DNA of 64,000 nt from Hyphomicrobium_A sp963817485 (GCA_963817485.1 CAWFOR010000020.1:430547-494546), one strand, 5' to 3'. Counted from the stretch's first letter, positions 26,156 through 34,990 are shown. Numbers and translations: made by a program. Notes: a model not told the origin generated them from the sequence alone.

Positions 26156-27289
26156 GAGTGCGCTCCGTGTTCCGGGCTCGTGCATACAGCATGTGAGCCA
26201 GTTCGTCCAAGCGGCCGCGGCAATTCTGCTCGGCCTGAGTGGCATCGGCGCCATCGGCGAAGACGGTGGCGATGGGCCGGAAGCTGGGGATGCGTGTACC
26301 GGGCGCCGGGCGGTCGGCGGTCCAGTCGGGCCAGGTCATGCTGGCGACGACCAGGGGGGAGGGGCCGGCATAGAGGACACCGGCGGCGCGCGCTCCGGGC
26401 GCTGCTTCGGGAAGTGCGAAGGGGAGACCCCGGCTGGCGGCGAGATGGGCCTGAAAGAGCGCGCCTCTTGCGTCATCGAAGACGTCGATGGTGGCGCCGG
26501 GGCGGGGGTTCACCTCCAAGAGGTAGGGAATGCCGTCCGTTAGCAGGAAATCGAAGGAGACGAGGCCCACGAGTTCGAGCGCCCGGCACACGCTTTGGGC
26601 AGCCGCGAGCATGCGTTCCTCGATGGCTGCACCGAGGCACGCCGGGCCCACCGCGCCGCCGTAGCGGTAAGGGCGGACGGCGCCGCCCACGGTCCACTGA
26701 CGGCTGAAGCCGACGAGGTGCACGCACTGCCCGCGGCGATCGCGAGCAGCGAAGCGGGCGTCCCCTCCAGGCGGCGCTGGAAGTAGCGGCGGCGGTCGGT
26801 CTTGGCGGCCGAGCAGGGGAGCACGTGCGCGCCGCCGCTGCCGCCGATGCGCTTCGACAGCCAGCCGTCGGGATCGCGCGGGGGATCGAGCTGCGTCTCC
26901 GGATGCGCAAGCCCGAGCTGGTCGAGCAGGGCAAAGAACGTGGCCGGGTGCTTGGCGCGCGCAATCGCCTCGCTGCCGTTGCCGATCAGCGGGTAGTGGC
27001 GTGCGAGCGTGGCCACGAGCTTGGGCGTGTCCTCGAAACCGGAGCCCAATACGAGCCCGACCGGCGCGCTCGGTGCCTTCTCCGCTACGGCCGCGAGTGC
27101 AGCAAGCAGCGGCCGCGCCCGAAAGCCCACCCGCGTCACCTCAGCGAGTTGCGTGAAGGCGGCGGCACTCGCGCGCGCATCCTCATCGCCGAACGCATCG
27201 ACCACCAGCGGGGCAAAGCCCGCGCGCCGTGCGCTCTGGGCGAGCGAGCGGCCGGTCAAAGCGGCGATGAGGACGCTGCTCCCCGTCAA
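26094..27289 (-). CDS. ATP-grasp ligase of the H4MPT/methylofuran cluster (OrfY type), apparent frameshift
   Basis: The N-terminal part (VLIAALTGRSLAQSARRAGF, GLVLGSGFEDTPKLVATLAR, GSGGAHVLPC) and the C-terminal part (CRALELVGLVSFDFLLTDGI, LLEVNPRPGATIDVFDDA, the metal site) are in different frames that meet near 26730, beside a CCC run. Adding one base gives 398 residues. TTG 27289 is taken as start because it overlaps the mtdB stop and leads straight into VLIAALTG; no ATG is suitably placed. Candidate for the amino-acid ligation step of methylofuran (MfnD-like), which is inference. Confidence 0.78.
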
Positions 27290-28185
27290 GTCGTGAAGGT
27301 CCGCGCGAGCTGGAAGGCGTCGCGGAAGTCGTAGTGCACCGGCTTTGCGCCGGTGATCATGCGCTTGAACAGCCCCGACTCCGTCTTGTACTTCACGTCG
27401 CCGATGGCGAGCGGACCGACGCCGAGCGCATTGCACCCCGGCAGCGGTGCGCCATCCATGAACAGCTCCATGCCTTCCACGCCCGGCGGCGGCACGGCGT
27501 TGACGTCGGCGACGACAAGCAGGTTCTTGGCGATTGCCTTGTCGGCGGCGCTGATGACGCGCACGCCCGCGGCGGCGGCGGCGAAGATCACCTCCGCATC
27601 GGCGATGATCGCGGTCTTCTGCTCCGGGGTCTCGCCCGATTTGGGGATGAGATCGACGCCGAAGCGCTGCTTTGAAACCTCGGCCGACTTGATGACGCGG
27701 TCGACGCCGCGGTGGGCAACGAGGGTCACCTGCGCGCCCTCGAGCGCGGCGATGATGGAGGAGGCGAAGCCGACGACGCCGGTCGCGCCGAACACGGCGA
27801 CCCGCGTGCCCTTCCAGCCCTTGTTGAACTTCGTGCGCAGCACGCGCTCGACGCAGGCCACCATGGCAGCCGCCGTCGTGAACGAACCGGCCGGATCGGC
27901 GAACGTCGACAGCCCGAAGGGCGGGACCAGCGCCTTCTTGGCGGCATCCATCATGTCGAGCGCGAGGAGTGCGTCCTTGCCGCCGATGAAGATGCCCGTG
28001 CGCACGCCGCTGTCGGGCGGCCGCGAGAAGATGGCGTCCTGTGTGAGCCCCGTCACTTCCTCGAGGGTTACGTTGATGTAGGGAACGATCACCTTGTAAC
28101 CGGCATCCGCGGCCATGTTCACGTCGAATGGGCTCATGTGCTTTTGCGGCGAGAGCATGTGCAGGATCGGTATGGCGTCGCTCAT
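27286..28185 (-). CDS. mtdB: NAD(P)-dependent methylene-tetrahydromethanopterin dehydrogenase
   Basis: Oxidises methylene-H4MPT to methenyl-H4MPT. 299 residues. N-terminal pterin-binding lobe (PILHMLSPQKHMSPFDVNMA, SRPPDSGVRTGIFIGGKDAL), then a Rossmann domain with GATGVVGFASS as dinucleotide loop. MtdB is preferred over MtdA because of its place directly among mch, fae and H4MPT genes; the two are homologous and only biochemistry separates cofactor choice. The stop overlaps the OrfY start. Confidence 0.92.
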   Translation of the reverse strand: MSDAIPILHMLSPQKHMSPFDVNMAADAGYKVIVPYINVTLEEVTGLTQDAIFSRPPDSGVRTGIFIGGKDALLALDMMDAAKKALVPPFGLSTFADPAGSFTTAAAMVACVERVLRTKFNKGWKGTRVAVFGATGVVGFASSIIAALEGAQVTLVAHRGVDRVIKSAEVSKQRFGVDLIPKSGETPEQKTAIIADAEVIFAAAAAGVRVISAADKAIAKNLLVVADVNAVPPPGVEGMELFMDGAPLPGCNALGVGPLAIGDVKYKTESGLFKRMITGAKPVHYDFRDAFQLARTFTT

Positions 28186-28204
28186 TTTTTATCTTCCTCG
28201 GTGC

Positions 28205-29245
28205 TTAGAGATCCGGGCCCCCAATGCGCTCAATCGAGGCGCCCCGGTTGCGCCCCCTGGCAATCAGAATTTCGAGCCCATCGGCTCTAGCGTCTTCGAT
28301 TGCAGAATCATAGAGGCGCGCCGCAATTTCTTCCGAGGGTGTGTAGGCAAACCCCGTCGGTCCCCACGAGCTTTGGCCGATCCCGAACGCACCCCTCTCT
28401 TTCAAACTACGGGCGATGCGGCCGACCGCTGGGCTCGCCCATGCGCTGCCCCCTTGAGCACTCGCGAAATGACCACCGATAATCGCTTGGATTTCGCTTA
28501 TTGCAGCGCCGAAGGTTTCGATGTCGGCTTCCATGAGACCCGGCACGAGCTGCATCAACACAAGCCGGCAGAGATGTCCAGCTGCATCGGCCGAAAGCGG
28601 AGGCAGCTCCGCGAATGCCTTAGCCTCCGCTTCACCATGAACGCCGGAAGTGCGCGGATCGATGATAAGCAGGATGCGCCAGGCTTCGGGGAAGTCGGTG
28701 CGCATGAGGATCGGAGGCGCGTGGTCTTTTGAACCGCGTCCACCATCGACGATGAAGCCGCCGCGCTCGAAGGCCTCCATGCCGATCGCCGACCGCGCCC
28801 CGCGGTTCATGATCTCGCCCGTCTCGATGGCGCTATGGTCGAGCCCCTCGAGCATGTCGATCGCGGCTCCGATGGCGAGCGCGAGCTGGGTGCCCGAGCC
28901 GAGGCCGGCGTGGGAGGGAATGGCCGTGCGGATGTCGAGCTGGTAGGCGCTGTCGGCAGTGTAGGAACCGGCAACGTGCTTCAGGGTCTCGAGCGCCCGG
29001 AGGCGATCCGGCCCTTCGGCCTTGAATGAGCGGCTGCGCGAAAGCACGAGCTCGGTTGCCGGCCTATCGATGGCGAGACCGATGCTGCCGAACCGGCGCC
29101 CCAGGCCGCCATTGAGGTCGAGGAAGCCGAGATGCAGCCGCGCCGGGGCGACAACGCGCACCGCCTTGGCGGCAGACGCCGCGCGCGCGGCGGCGGGACT
29201 CCTGTCCGATGGCGGCTGGGTTTGCGTTGCGTCGGCCAGAGGCAT
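28205..29245 (-). CDS. beta-ribofuranosylaminobenzene 5'-phosphate synthase (beta-RFAP synthase, GHMP fold)
   Basis: First committed enzyme of H4MPT synthesis, joining PRPP with 4-aminobenzoate (or hydroxybenzoate) with loss of CO2. About 346 residues; VRVVAPARLHLGFLDLNGGL opens the domain and IPSHAGLGSGTQLALAIGAA is the GHMP phosphate loop. Start 29245 (MPLADATQTQ) is chosen; the first ~35 residues are Ala/Pro-rich and not conserved. It is 19 bases downstream of mtdB's start in the same leftward unit and divergent from the PCD gene. Confidence 0.92.
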   Translation of the reverse strand: MPLADATQTQPPSDRSPAAARAASAAKAVRVVAPARLHLGFLDLNGGLGRRFGSIGLAIDRPATELVLSRSRSFKAEGPDRLRALETLKHVAGSYTADSAYQLDIRTAIPSHAGLGSGTQLALAIGAAIDMLEGLDHSAIETGEIMNRGARSAIGMEAFERGGFIVDGGRGSKDHAPPILMRTDFPEAWRILLIIDPRTSGVHGEAEAKAFAELPPLSADAAGHLCRLVLMQLVPGLMEADIETFGAAISEIQAIIGGHFASAQGGSAWASPAVGRIARSLKERGAFGIGQSSWGPTGFAYTPSEEIAARLYDSAIEDARADGLEILIARGRNRGASIERIGGPDL

Positions 29246-29293
29246 TACGGTGAACCTAGGGAGTGAGGTCGGATAAAGCGAGGAGGCGACTAT

Positions 29294-29671
29294 ATGGCGG
29301 CCGAGCGCGAAAAGCCCATGCCGGAGGCCGAGGTTACCGCATGGCTTGAGAAGAACCTGCCCAAGTGGCACCTCGAGGATGGCTGGATCAGGAGAACATA
29401 CAAGACGGGGAGCTGGAAAGGGACGCTGATGGTGATCAACACGGTCGGCCATCTCGCCGAGGCGGCCTGGCACCACCCCGATATCACGGCTTCCTACGCC
29501 TGGGTCGAAGTGCGCCTTATGACGCATTCCGCCAAAGGCATCACGTCAAAGGACCTCGAGCTCGCTACGAAGATCGAGGAGGTCGTGCACTGGCAACCCG
29601 GTAAGGAAGGCCGCGGGCTCGAAGGTACGCCGGCCGGCGACGCGCGCTTTGCCTACATCAAATATGATTGA
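29294..29671 (+). CDS. pterin-4a-carbinolamine dehydratase-like protein
   Basis: 125 residues with the PCD signature AAWHHPDITASYAWVEVRLM and the acidic/aromatic start PKWHLEDGWIRRTYK. Outside aromatic amino-acid hydroxylation these proteins occur in pterin cofactor synthesis or as molybdopterin helpers. Here, next to beta-RFAP synthase and folK, a role in H4MPT pterin handling is likely but inferred. AGGAGG at 29281-29286 supports the ATG. Confidence 0.9.
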   Translation: MAAEREKPMPEAEVTAWLEKNLPKWHLEDGWIRRTYKTGSWKGTLMVINTVGHLAEAAWHHPDITASYAWVEVRLMTHSAKGITSKDLELATKIEEVVHWQPGKEGRGLEGTPAGDARFAYIKYD

Positions 29672-29716
29672 GATTGGGATCATCTCGGCGCTCCCGCACG
29701 AGGCGAACGGCAGACG

Positions 29717-30226
29717 ATGACGGCAAAGAAAGGTGCGGAGCCTGCCGCCGGTTTCGACTGCATTATCGCGCTGGGATCGAACCTCGGCGACAAGACCAGC
29801 AATATCGATAGGGCAATCGAGCTCTTGACGAAGCCAGGCGACATCCGCCTCGTCGCCCGCTCGCGCAACTTTGCCACCGACCCCTGGGGCAAGCTCGATC
29901 AGGATTGGTTCGTCAACGCCTGCGTCGCGGTGAAAACCAAGCTCGCCCCGCGCGATCTGCTGCGCCGCTGCAAGGGCATCGAGCGGGGCATGGGCCGTGT
30001 CGCCACCGAGAAGTGGGGCCCGCGGATCATCGATCTCGATCTTCTCATCTACCGCGACAGCGTTTTGGACGAGCCGGACCTCGTGCTGCCGCATCCCCAC
30101 ATCGCGGACCGCGCGTTCGTGCTTGCGCCGCTGATGGACATCGCGCCCGATCTCAAGATCAAGGGCAGAAGCGTGCACGAGCTGCTCGAAGCGATCGACC
30201 AGGTCGGCGTGCGCCCGCTGGACTGA
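29717..30226 (+). CDS. folK: 2-amino-4-hydroxy-6-hydroxymethyldihydropteridine pyrophosphokinase
   Basis: Activates hydroxymethyl-dihydropterin with ATP for coupling to the aminobenzoate moiety. 169 residues with CIIALGSNLGDKTSNIDRAI, SRNFATDPWG, QDWFVNACVAVKT and the nucleotide/metal site WGPRIIDLDLLIY plus LPHPHIADRAFVLAPL. It follows the PCD gene by 45 bases and completes, with the FolB-like and DHPS-like genes, the pterin half of H4MPT. It may also serve folate. Confidence 0.95.
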   Translation: MTAKKGAEPAAGFDCIIALGSNLGDKTSNIDRAIELLTKPGDIRLVARSRNFATDPWGKLDQDWFVNACVAVKTKLAPRDLLRRCKGIERGMGRVATEKWGPRIIDLDLLIYRDSVLDEPDLVLPHPHIADRAFVLAPLMDIAPDLKIKGRSVHELLEAIDQVGVRPLD

Positions 30227-30239
30227 GCCCTAAAACGCA

Positions 30240-30269
30240 AGACGCCGCGGACGGAGGTCCGCGGCGTCT
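30240..30269. terminator. bidirectional hairpin between folK and cytochrome c gene
   Basis: AGACGCCGCGGAC (30240-30252) pairs perfectly with GTCCGCGGCGTCT (30257-30269) around GGAG. It lies between converging stops (30226 and 30292) with AAAAC on one side, which gives a weak U-run for the leftward transcript. The 13-bp GC stem makes termination on both strands likely. Confidence 0.8.
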
Positions 30270-30291
30270 GATGATCGCAAGGCTGCGAGCG

Positions 30292-30678
30292 TTATTTCTT
30301 CGGGCTGCCGTCCGCGTTGAACGAGGCGAGGTAGGCGAAGAGATCGTCGCGCTCAAGCTCGTCCTTCACGCCCGGGAACAGCATCTTGTTGCCGGGGACC
30401 TTCTTCTTGGGGTCGGTGATGTACTCCTTGAAGGTAGCCTCGTCCCAGGTGATGCCCGAGTTCTTCATGGCATCCGAATAGCTGAAGCCCTCCTCGGTGC
30501 CGGCTTTGCGGCCGACCAAGCCGCTGAGGTTGGGCCCAACCTTGTTTGCGGCTCCCGGGCCGACCGAATGACACGGGGCGCACTTTTGAAAGACCTTTTT
30601 TCCGGCCTCCGCATCCTGCGCCAACGCAAGCGTCGGCAACGCGAGCAAGGCGCCTGCGGCGACAACCAACCTGAGCAT
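30292..30678 (-). CDS. class I cytochrome c (c2-like)
   Basis: 128-residue periplasmic cytochrome with signal MLRLVVAAGALLALPTLALA, haem site CAPCH in KVFQKCAPCHSVGPGAANKV, and axial Met in VPGNKMLFPGVK. It resembles mitochondrial-type c2 cytochromes, which in methylotrophs can pass electrons from XoxG/MxaG to the terminal oxidase (cytochrome cH role). It lies 172 bases downstream of pqqE on the same strand, so it may share that transcript or have its own promoter. Confidence 0.92.
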   Translation of the reverse strand: MLRLVVAAGALLALPTLALAQDAEAGKKVFQKCAPCHSVGPGAANKVGPNLSGLVGRKAGTEEGFSYSDAMKNSGITWDEATFKEYITDPKKKVPGNKMLFPGVKDELERDDLFAYLASFNADGSPKK

Positions 30679-30849
30679 ACTGATTTCCTTCCCTATTGTT
30701 CCCGACCGGTAAGACGCGCGACCGGTGCCATCTTCTTATGCCGGTCGGGAGTGTGCCAAGAAGTTTTTGAACCGCGACTGAACATGGTGACGCACCCCGC
30801 GGCTGCAGGGTGACGTCACCAAAAACTAGACGACGAGAGTCAGGAAAAG

Positions 30850-32091
30850 CTAAGCCTCGGTCGGCGCCGGAATTTTCTCGCGCACGGGCTTAGGCGAGGC
30901 TCCGCCGGGGCGCCGGTAGATGAACTCCGGCGAGGCAATATGGGACTCCACTTCTGCCACCTTCGCCCACTCTGCGTGCATCGGCGAGAGCGAGCAGGCG
31001 GGGTCGGTGTTGGCCGCGTCCCCCGTCAGCGCGAAGGCCTGGCAGCGGCAGCCGCCATAGTCGACCTCGCGCCGCGGGCAGGTGCGGCAGGGGTCCTTCA
31101 TCCAGCTGGTGCCGCGGTACTTCTGGAAGGCCGGCCCGTTGAGCCAGATGTCGCCCAGCGGCTTGTCGCGCACGTTGTCGAACTCGAGCCCCTTGATCGA
31201 TTCCGCGGCATGGCAGGGAAGCACGCGCCCCTGCGGCGTCACGTTGATGATGCCGCGGCCCCAGCCGCCCATGCAGGGCTTGGGGAACTTGGCGTAGTAG
31301 TCGGGGACGACCATGTCGATGACGATGACGCCCTTCAGGCGCTCGCGCGCCTTCTCCGTGATCTTGGCCGCCGCCATGAAGTCCTCGCGCGTCGGCATCA
31401 GCGCCGCGCGGTTCTTGAGCGCCCAGGCGTAGTACTGGACGTGGGCGATTTCGACGCGCCCGGCACCGAGCGCCACCGCGTAGTCGATGATTGCCTCGAC
31501 GTTCTTGATGTTGTGGCGGTGGATCGGCGCATTGATCGTCAGCGGCATGCCAAGCTCGCGTACCCAGCCGGCAACGATCTTCTTCTTATCGCTGCCGCCC
31601 TTGTAGCCGGCGATGCGGTCGGCGTTCTCGGAGGCCGTATCGACGTCCTGGATCGAGATCTGGACGTGGTCGAGACCCGCCTCCTTGAGCTTCACGAGCC
31701 GCTCGCGCGTCAGAAGCACGGCCGCGGTGATGAGGTTGGTATAGAGGCCGGCGTCCGCCGCGGTCTTGATGATGTCCTCGAGGTCGCGGCGCACAGTCGG
31801 CTCGCCGCCGGAGAGGTGGATCTGAAGGATGCCGAGTTGCGCCGCCTCGCGCATGACCTTCTGCCACTCCGCGGTCGTGAGCTCGGTGTTGGCCCTCTCG
31901 AGATCTAAAGGGTTGGAGCAGTAGGGGCACTGCAGCGGGCAGCGATGGGTCAGCTCCGCGAGCAGGCCGATCGGCGCGCGCGCGCAGGCAACATCCAGCG
32001 GCTCGGGAGCGGCGGCGCTGTCGCAGCGCATCTCGCCGGCATCCATCGTCACCGTGCCTTCTTTCACATGGGTAGGGGCAATGTCGTTCAT
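30850..32091 (-). CDS. pqqE: PqqA peptide radical SAM cyclase PqqE
   Basis: Radical SAM enzyme that makes the Glu-Tyr carbon-carbon crosslink in PqqA, the first step of PQQ synthesis. 413 residues; radical SAM cluster CPLQCPYC, SAM-binding LSGGEPTVRRD, and SPASM auxiliary-cluster cysteines in KPCMGGWGRG, LPCHAAESI, CRTCPRREVDYGGCRCQAFA and DPACSLSP. The start overlaps the pqqD stop (ATGA). The N terminus is ~25 residues longer than many PqqE, with an inserted acidic stretch. Confidence 0.96.
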   Translation of the reverse strand: MNDIAPTHVKEGTVTMDAGEMRCDSAAAPEPLDVACARAPIGLLAELTHRCPLQCPYCSNPLDLERANTELTTAEWQKVMREAAQLGILQIHLSGGEPTVRRDLEDIIKTAADAGLYTNLITAAVLLTRERLVKLKEAGLDHVQISIQDVDTASENADRIAGYKGGSDKKKIVAGWVRELGMPLTINAPIHRHNIKNVEAIIDYAVALGAGRVEIAHVQYYAWALKNRAALMPTREDFMAAAKITEKARERLKGVIVIDMVVPDYYAKFPKPCMGGWGRGIINVTPQGRVLPCHAAESIKGLEFDNVRDKPLGDIWLNGPAFQKYRGTSWMKDPCRTCPRREVDYGGCRCQAFALTGDAANTDPACSLSPMHAEWAKVAEVESHIASPEFIYRRPGGASPKPVREKIPAPTEA

Positions 32092-32390
32092 GCCTTCACT
32101 ACTCCCTTGTCGGCGAGGTCTTGGAGCATCGAGACGATGTCCGCGACGATTTCCTCTTTTGGCGCATTGTACTCTCTCGCAAGCTCGCTCGCGATGTCGT
32201 CGACCGAGCGCGCCCCATCACAAAGCTTCAAAACTGCGACAGCGATCTCGTCGGGCTCGAACACGCGCTCGGGTGCCAGCACCAGCCACTTGCCGCGGCC
32301 CGCGTCGTGACGCAGCTTGATGTGCGGCGGCAGCGCCGGCCGCGTGGCGGCGGTCACGATGGCGCGGGTGCGTGTCATCGCTTCACCCAT
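32088..32390 (-). CDS. pqqD: PQQ biosynthesis peptide chaperone PqqD
   Basis: About 100 residues; binds PqqA and delivers it to PqqE. Motifs RPALPPHIKLRHDAGRGKWL, APERVFEPDEIAVAVLKLCD and the winged-helix end YNAPKEEIVADIVSMLQDL. ATG 32390 overlaps the pqqC stop by 8 bases; ATG 32378 is an alternative. In some species PqqC and PqqD are fused; here they are separate but overlapping. Confidence 0.94.
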   Translation of the reverse strand: MGEAMTRTRAIVTAATRPALPPHIKLRHDAGRGKWLVLAPERVFEPDEIAVAVLKLCDGARSVDDIASELAREYNAPKEEIVADIVSMLQDLADKGVVKA

Positions 32391-33168
32391 TTTGGGCCTC
32401 GGGCCGGAAGGCTCCGGGCGGAATGTTGCCCTCGACGTAGGCATGCTGGAGGGCGTCGAGCTGCACCCACAGCACGTTGCACTTGAAACGGACGGCGTCG
32501 ACGCAGGCCTCCTGCTCATCGCGCGTCTTGGCGTGGTCGAGGACGTACTGCAGAGCGAAGTCGGCGTCGCGGGGGGCCTGCGTGAGCCGGCGCCTGAAGT
32601 AGGCCATCACCTTCTCGTCGATGAAGGTCGGGTAGTTCTCGAGCATCCCCGAAATGCGCTCCTTGTGGATCTTCGGCGCGAAGAGCTCGGTCAGGGATGA
32701 GGCGATCGCGATGGTGATCGGCTGCTCGCGCACGAAGGTGACGTAGGCTTCGACGGCAAAGCGCGTCGCCGGCAGCGCGCCCTTCATGGAGATCACATAG
32801 TCGCGGTCGAGGCCGAGGCCGTCGGTCAGCACCAGCCAGCGTTCAATGCCGCCGGGCTCCTCGCCGAACCCGTCGTGATCGTGCACGCGATGCAACCATT
32901 CGCGGCGCAGCTCGCGGTCGTAGAGGCGGCTGACGAGGGCGGCGTCCTTGCGCGGAACCGCCGACTGGTAGCAGTAGCGGTTGAGCGCCCAGGCCTGGAC
33001 CTGCGGCTTCTTGAGCTTGCCGCCGTGTAGCATGTGATGGAACGGATGCTTGTCGTGGTAGCGCTCGGCGCCAACGGCGCGGATCGCTGCCTCGAAGTCG
33101 GCGCGGCTCATGGGCTCGTCGGACTTGCGCTCGGCGGCGATGCGCTCGAGGCTCACGGGCTCGGTCAT
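32383..33168 (-). CDS. pqqC: pyrroloquinoline-quinone synthase PqqC
   Basis: Cofactorless oxidase of the haem-oxygenase fold that performs the last ring closure and eight-electron oxidation to PQQ. 261 residues; YHDKHPFHHMLHGGKLKKPQ, QAWALNRYCYQSAVPRKDAA, HDHDGFGEEPGGIERWLVLT and IAIASSLTELFAPKIHKERI carry the conserved His, Tyr and Arg pocket. The start overlaps pqqB's stop (ATGA). Confidence 0.96.
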   Translation of the reverse strand: MTEPVSLERIAAERKSDEPMSRADFEAAIRAVGAERYHDKHPFHHMLHGGKLKKPQVQAWALNRYCYQSAVPRKDAALVSRLYDRELRREWLHRVHDHDGFGEEPGGIERWLVLTDGLGLDRDYVISMKGALPATRFAVEAYVTFVREQPITIAIASSLTELFAPKIHKERISGMLENYPTFIDEKVMAYFRRRLTQAPRDADFALQYVLDHAKTRDEQEACVDAVRFKCNVLWVQLDALQHAYVEGNIPPGAFRPEAQNG

Positions 33169-34097
33169 AGGCGTACCTCCAGTCCGTCGTATCCGACTTC
33201 CCAGCCCGCGCCGTCGATCGCTTTGCGGGCCGCCGAGTTCTCGTCTAGCGCCGGATTCGAATTGTTTATGTGTACGTATATGAGCCTTCCGACCCCCAAT
33301 TTGGAGAAGGCGGAGATAGAGCCGGCGTCGCCCGACATGCTGATGTGCCCCATGCGGGCGCCCGTCTTGTCGAGCAGTCCTTGCTCGATCATCTCATCGT
33401 CGGTGAAGAGGGTGCCGTCGAAGAAGACGACGGAGGCGCCCTTCAGGCGCTTGGCCAGCTTGTCGTCGATGGTGGCGCAGCCAGGGATATAGAAGAACGA
33501 GGTCTTGGCCGCCGGATCGGTGACTTTGAGACCGATGGTGTCGCCCTCCTGGGTGCCGAGATCTTTGCCGGCAGACGCGTCCTCCAGATAGAGGGCGATC
33601 TTGCCCGGCACGGCGAAGGCCTCGACCGTGAGCCCGAGATCGGTGCCGTCGCCCTTGATCTGTACGGGTTGATCGAGCGGCAGCGTTATGCGCGGGACGA
33701 GACGCTCGGCCAGCACCTGGAACACCGAGTTCGATTTGAGGATGCCGAGCACCCGGCTCGTGCCGTAGATCGAGAAGGCCTGCGCTTCGCGCAGGTTGAT
33801 CAAGCCGATGATGTGGTCGACGTCGCCGTTCGTGAGCACCGCGGCCTTGATGGGGCTGTGGCGTAGTCCGCGCCGGGGATCGGCTTGGAGCGCAGGTGTG
33901 CTCGCGATCTGCTGGCGCAGGTCGGGCGAGGCGTTGAGCAACGCCCAGCTTATTCCGTCACGGCTGACCGCGAGAGAGGATTGGGTGCGCGCTTTGAAGC
34001 CGGGAGTGCCGGCACGGACTGCCGCGCAGTTATGGCAGTTGCAATTCCACTGCGGAAAGCCGCCGCCCGCGGAAGACCCCAGAACCTTGATGATCAT
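33165..34097 (-). CDS. pqqB: PQQ biosynthesis protein PqqB (MBL-fold)
   Basis: 310-residue metallo-beta-lactamase-fold hydroxylase acting on the crosslinked Glu-Tyr intermediate. MIIKVLGSSAGGGFPQWNCN with the CNCHNC metal cluster, NGDVDHIIGLINLREAQAFS and FYIPGCATIDDKL are family hallmarks. It follows pqqA by 129 bases that hold a hairpin. Confidence 0.95.
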   Translation of the reverse strand: MIIKVLGSSAGGGFPQWNCNCHNCAAVRAGTPGFKARTQSSLAVSRDGISWALLNASPDLRQQIASTPALQADPRRGLRHSPIKAAVLTNGDVDHIIGLINLREAQAFSIYGTSRVLGILKSNSVFQVLAERLVPRITLPLDQPVQIKGDGTDLGLTVEAFAVPGKIALYLEDASAGKDLGTQEGDTIGLKVTDPAAKTSFFYIPGCATIDDKLAKRLKGASVVFFDGTLFTDDEMIEQGLLDKTGARMGHISMSGDAGSISAFSKLGVGRLIYVHINNSNPALDENSAARKAIDGAGWEVGYDGLEVRL

Positions 34098-34156
34098 GGT
34101 ATCTTCTAGTCTAGGGGCGCGCCGACCGCCTGACTTCAGATAACAACCCCGGAAAT

Positions 34157-34190
34157 GACAACGGCGGTCGAGGTGTCGACCGCCGTCGTC
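34157..34190 (-). terminator. attenuator-like hairpin between pqqA and pqqB
   Basis: Positions 34157-34171 pair with 34176-34190 over 15 bases with a single mismatch (34160/34187) around GGTG. It lies after the pqqA stop and before pqqB. A partial terminator here would let the peptide gene pqqA be transcribed in excess over pqqBCDE, as reported in other PQQ producers. Confidence 0.75.
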
Positions 34191-34226
34191 TGAAACTCAC
34201 GGAGTAAGTGAGTTGATCGACAGTCG

Positions 34227-34316
34227 TTAGATGATGTCGATCTCGGCCGGCAGATACGAGGTGACCTCGAGGCCGACTTCCTGCTCACGAACTGCGGGCT
34301 TGGTCCAAACCTTCAT
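34227..34316 (-). CDS. pqqA: PQQ precursor peptide PqqA
   Basis: A 29-residue peptide, MKVWTKPAVREQEVGLEVTS then YLPAEIDII, translated from the reverse strand. Glu17 and Tyr21 in the invariant EVTSY are the residues turned into PQQ. AGGAGG at 34322-34327 sits six bases before the ATG, a very strong site befitting a peptide used one molecule per cofactor. It heads pqqABCDE and is separated from pqqB by a hairpin. Too short for routine gene callers, but unmistakable. Confidence 0.97.
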   Translation of the reverse strand: MKVWTKPAVREQEVGLEVTSYLPAEIDII

Positions 34317-34990
34317 AACGTTCCTCCTAATTCGGCAAGTTGCCTTCCACTACAGATGGCCCCGCCGAGGGTCCACCCACTGAAGCGGACACTTTCTTTT
34401 GGTGAAGTGCCACCCCAGTCTGCGGATCGGGACGAGATAGTCAAGTCCGGACCGCCGTGGCCGTTATAGACCACACCTCCGCTTCGAGCGGAAGTCAAAA
34501 CTGGCTCACAAACTCGTGTGTTGGCGTGCGTTGCAACGCTTGCCGAGCATGCTTTGCGAGCGTTGCCACGAGTGCCCTTGTGCGACGCAATTTTGCCATC
34601 TGCACTGCCTGATGATCCGAGCACGGAGTACTGTGCGGTGCAGCGCCGTCGCGCGAGCGACTGGCGAGTGCCGGACGTGATGGAGACGTGATGGATTGGC
34701 CCGGCGCAGTGTTGGACGTGAACCTGCCGCGGCGGTGCGCGGTCCCCGCGGGTGACGGAACGTCCCTCGGCGCGTTGGCCAAAACCTCACGAAGAAGGAA
34801 AGCCCTTCTCGGAGGCGGCGGTTTGACAGAATTCGGTTCTTATTTCCCTCGGGAGGATGTGCAGCAATAGAATATTGTACTTCGGTATCTTATAAAACCC
34901 GGCAGGGCGGCATGTGCAATCCTTAGCGTTCGCCGCCCGCTCCCCATGGTCGGTGAAGCGCAAGCTTAACGCGCAGCGAAAGGTCAGCTC
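34317..34990. promoter_or_regulatory. divergent intergenic region between pqqA and cysG
   Basis: 674 bases without a supportable gene; the open frames inside have no ribosome site or recognisable product. It must contain the pqqA promoter (leftward) and the cysG promoter (rightward). The AT-rich stretch at about 34868-34902 (AATAGAATATTGTACTTCGG and following) is the most promoter-like part and points to cysG. No exact boxes can be assigned. Confidence 0.45.

Noticed and set aside
30240..30269. Possible CRISPR-like or mobile-element palindrome
   Set aside because: It is a single hairpin between converging genes, with no repeats or transposase nearby; a terminator explains it.
34688..34870. 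60-codon frame between pqqA and cysG
   Set aside because: No ribosome-binding site and no recognisable product; kept as non-coding.
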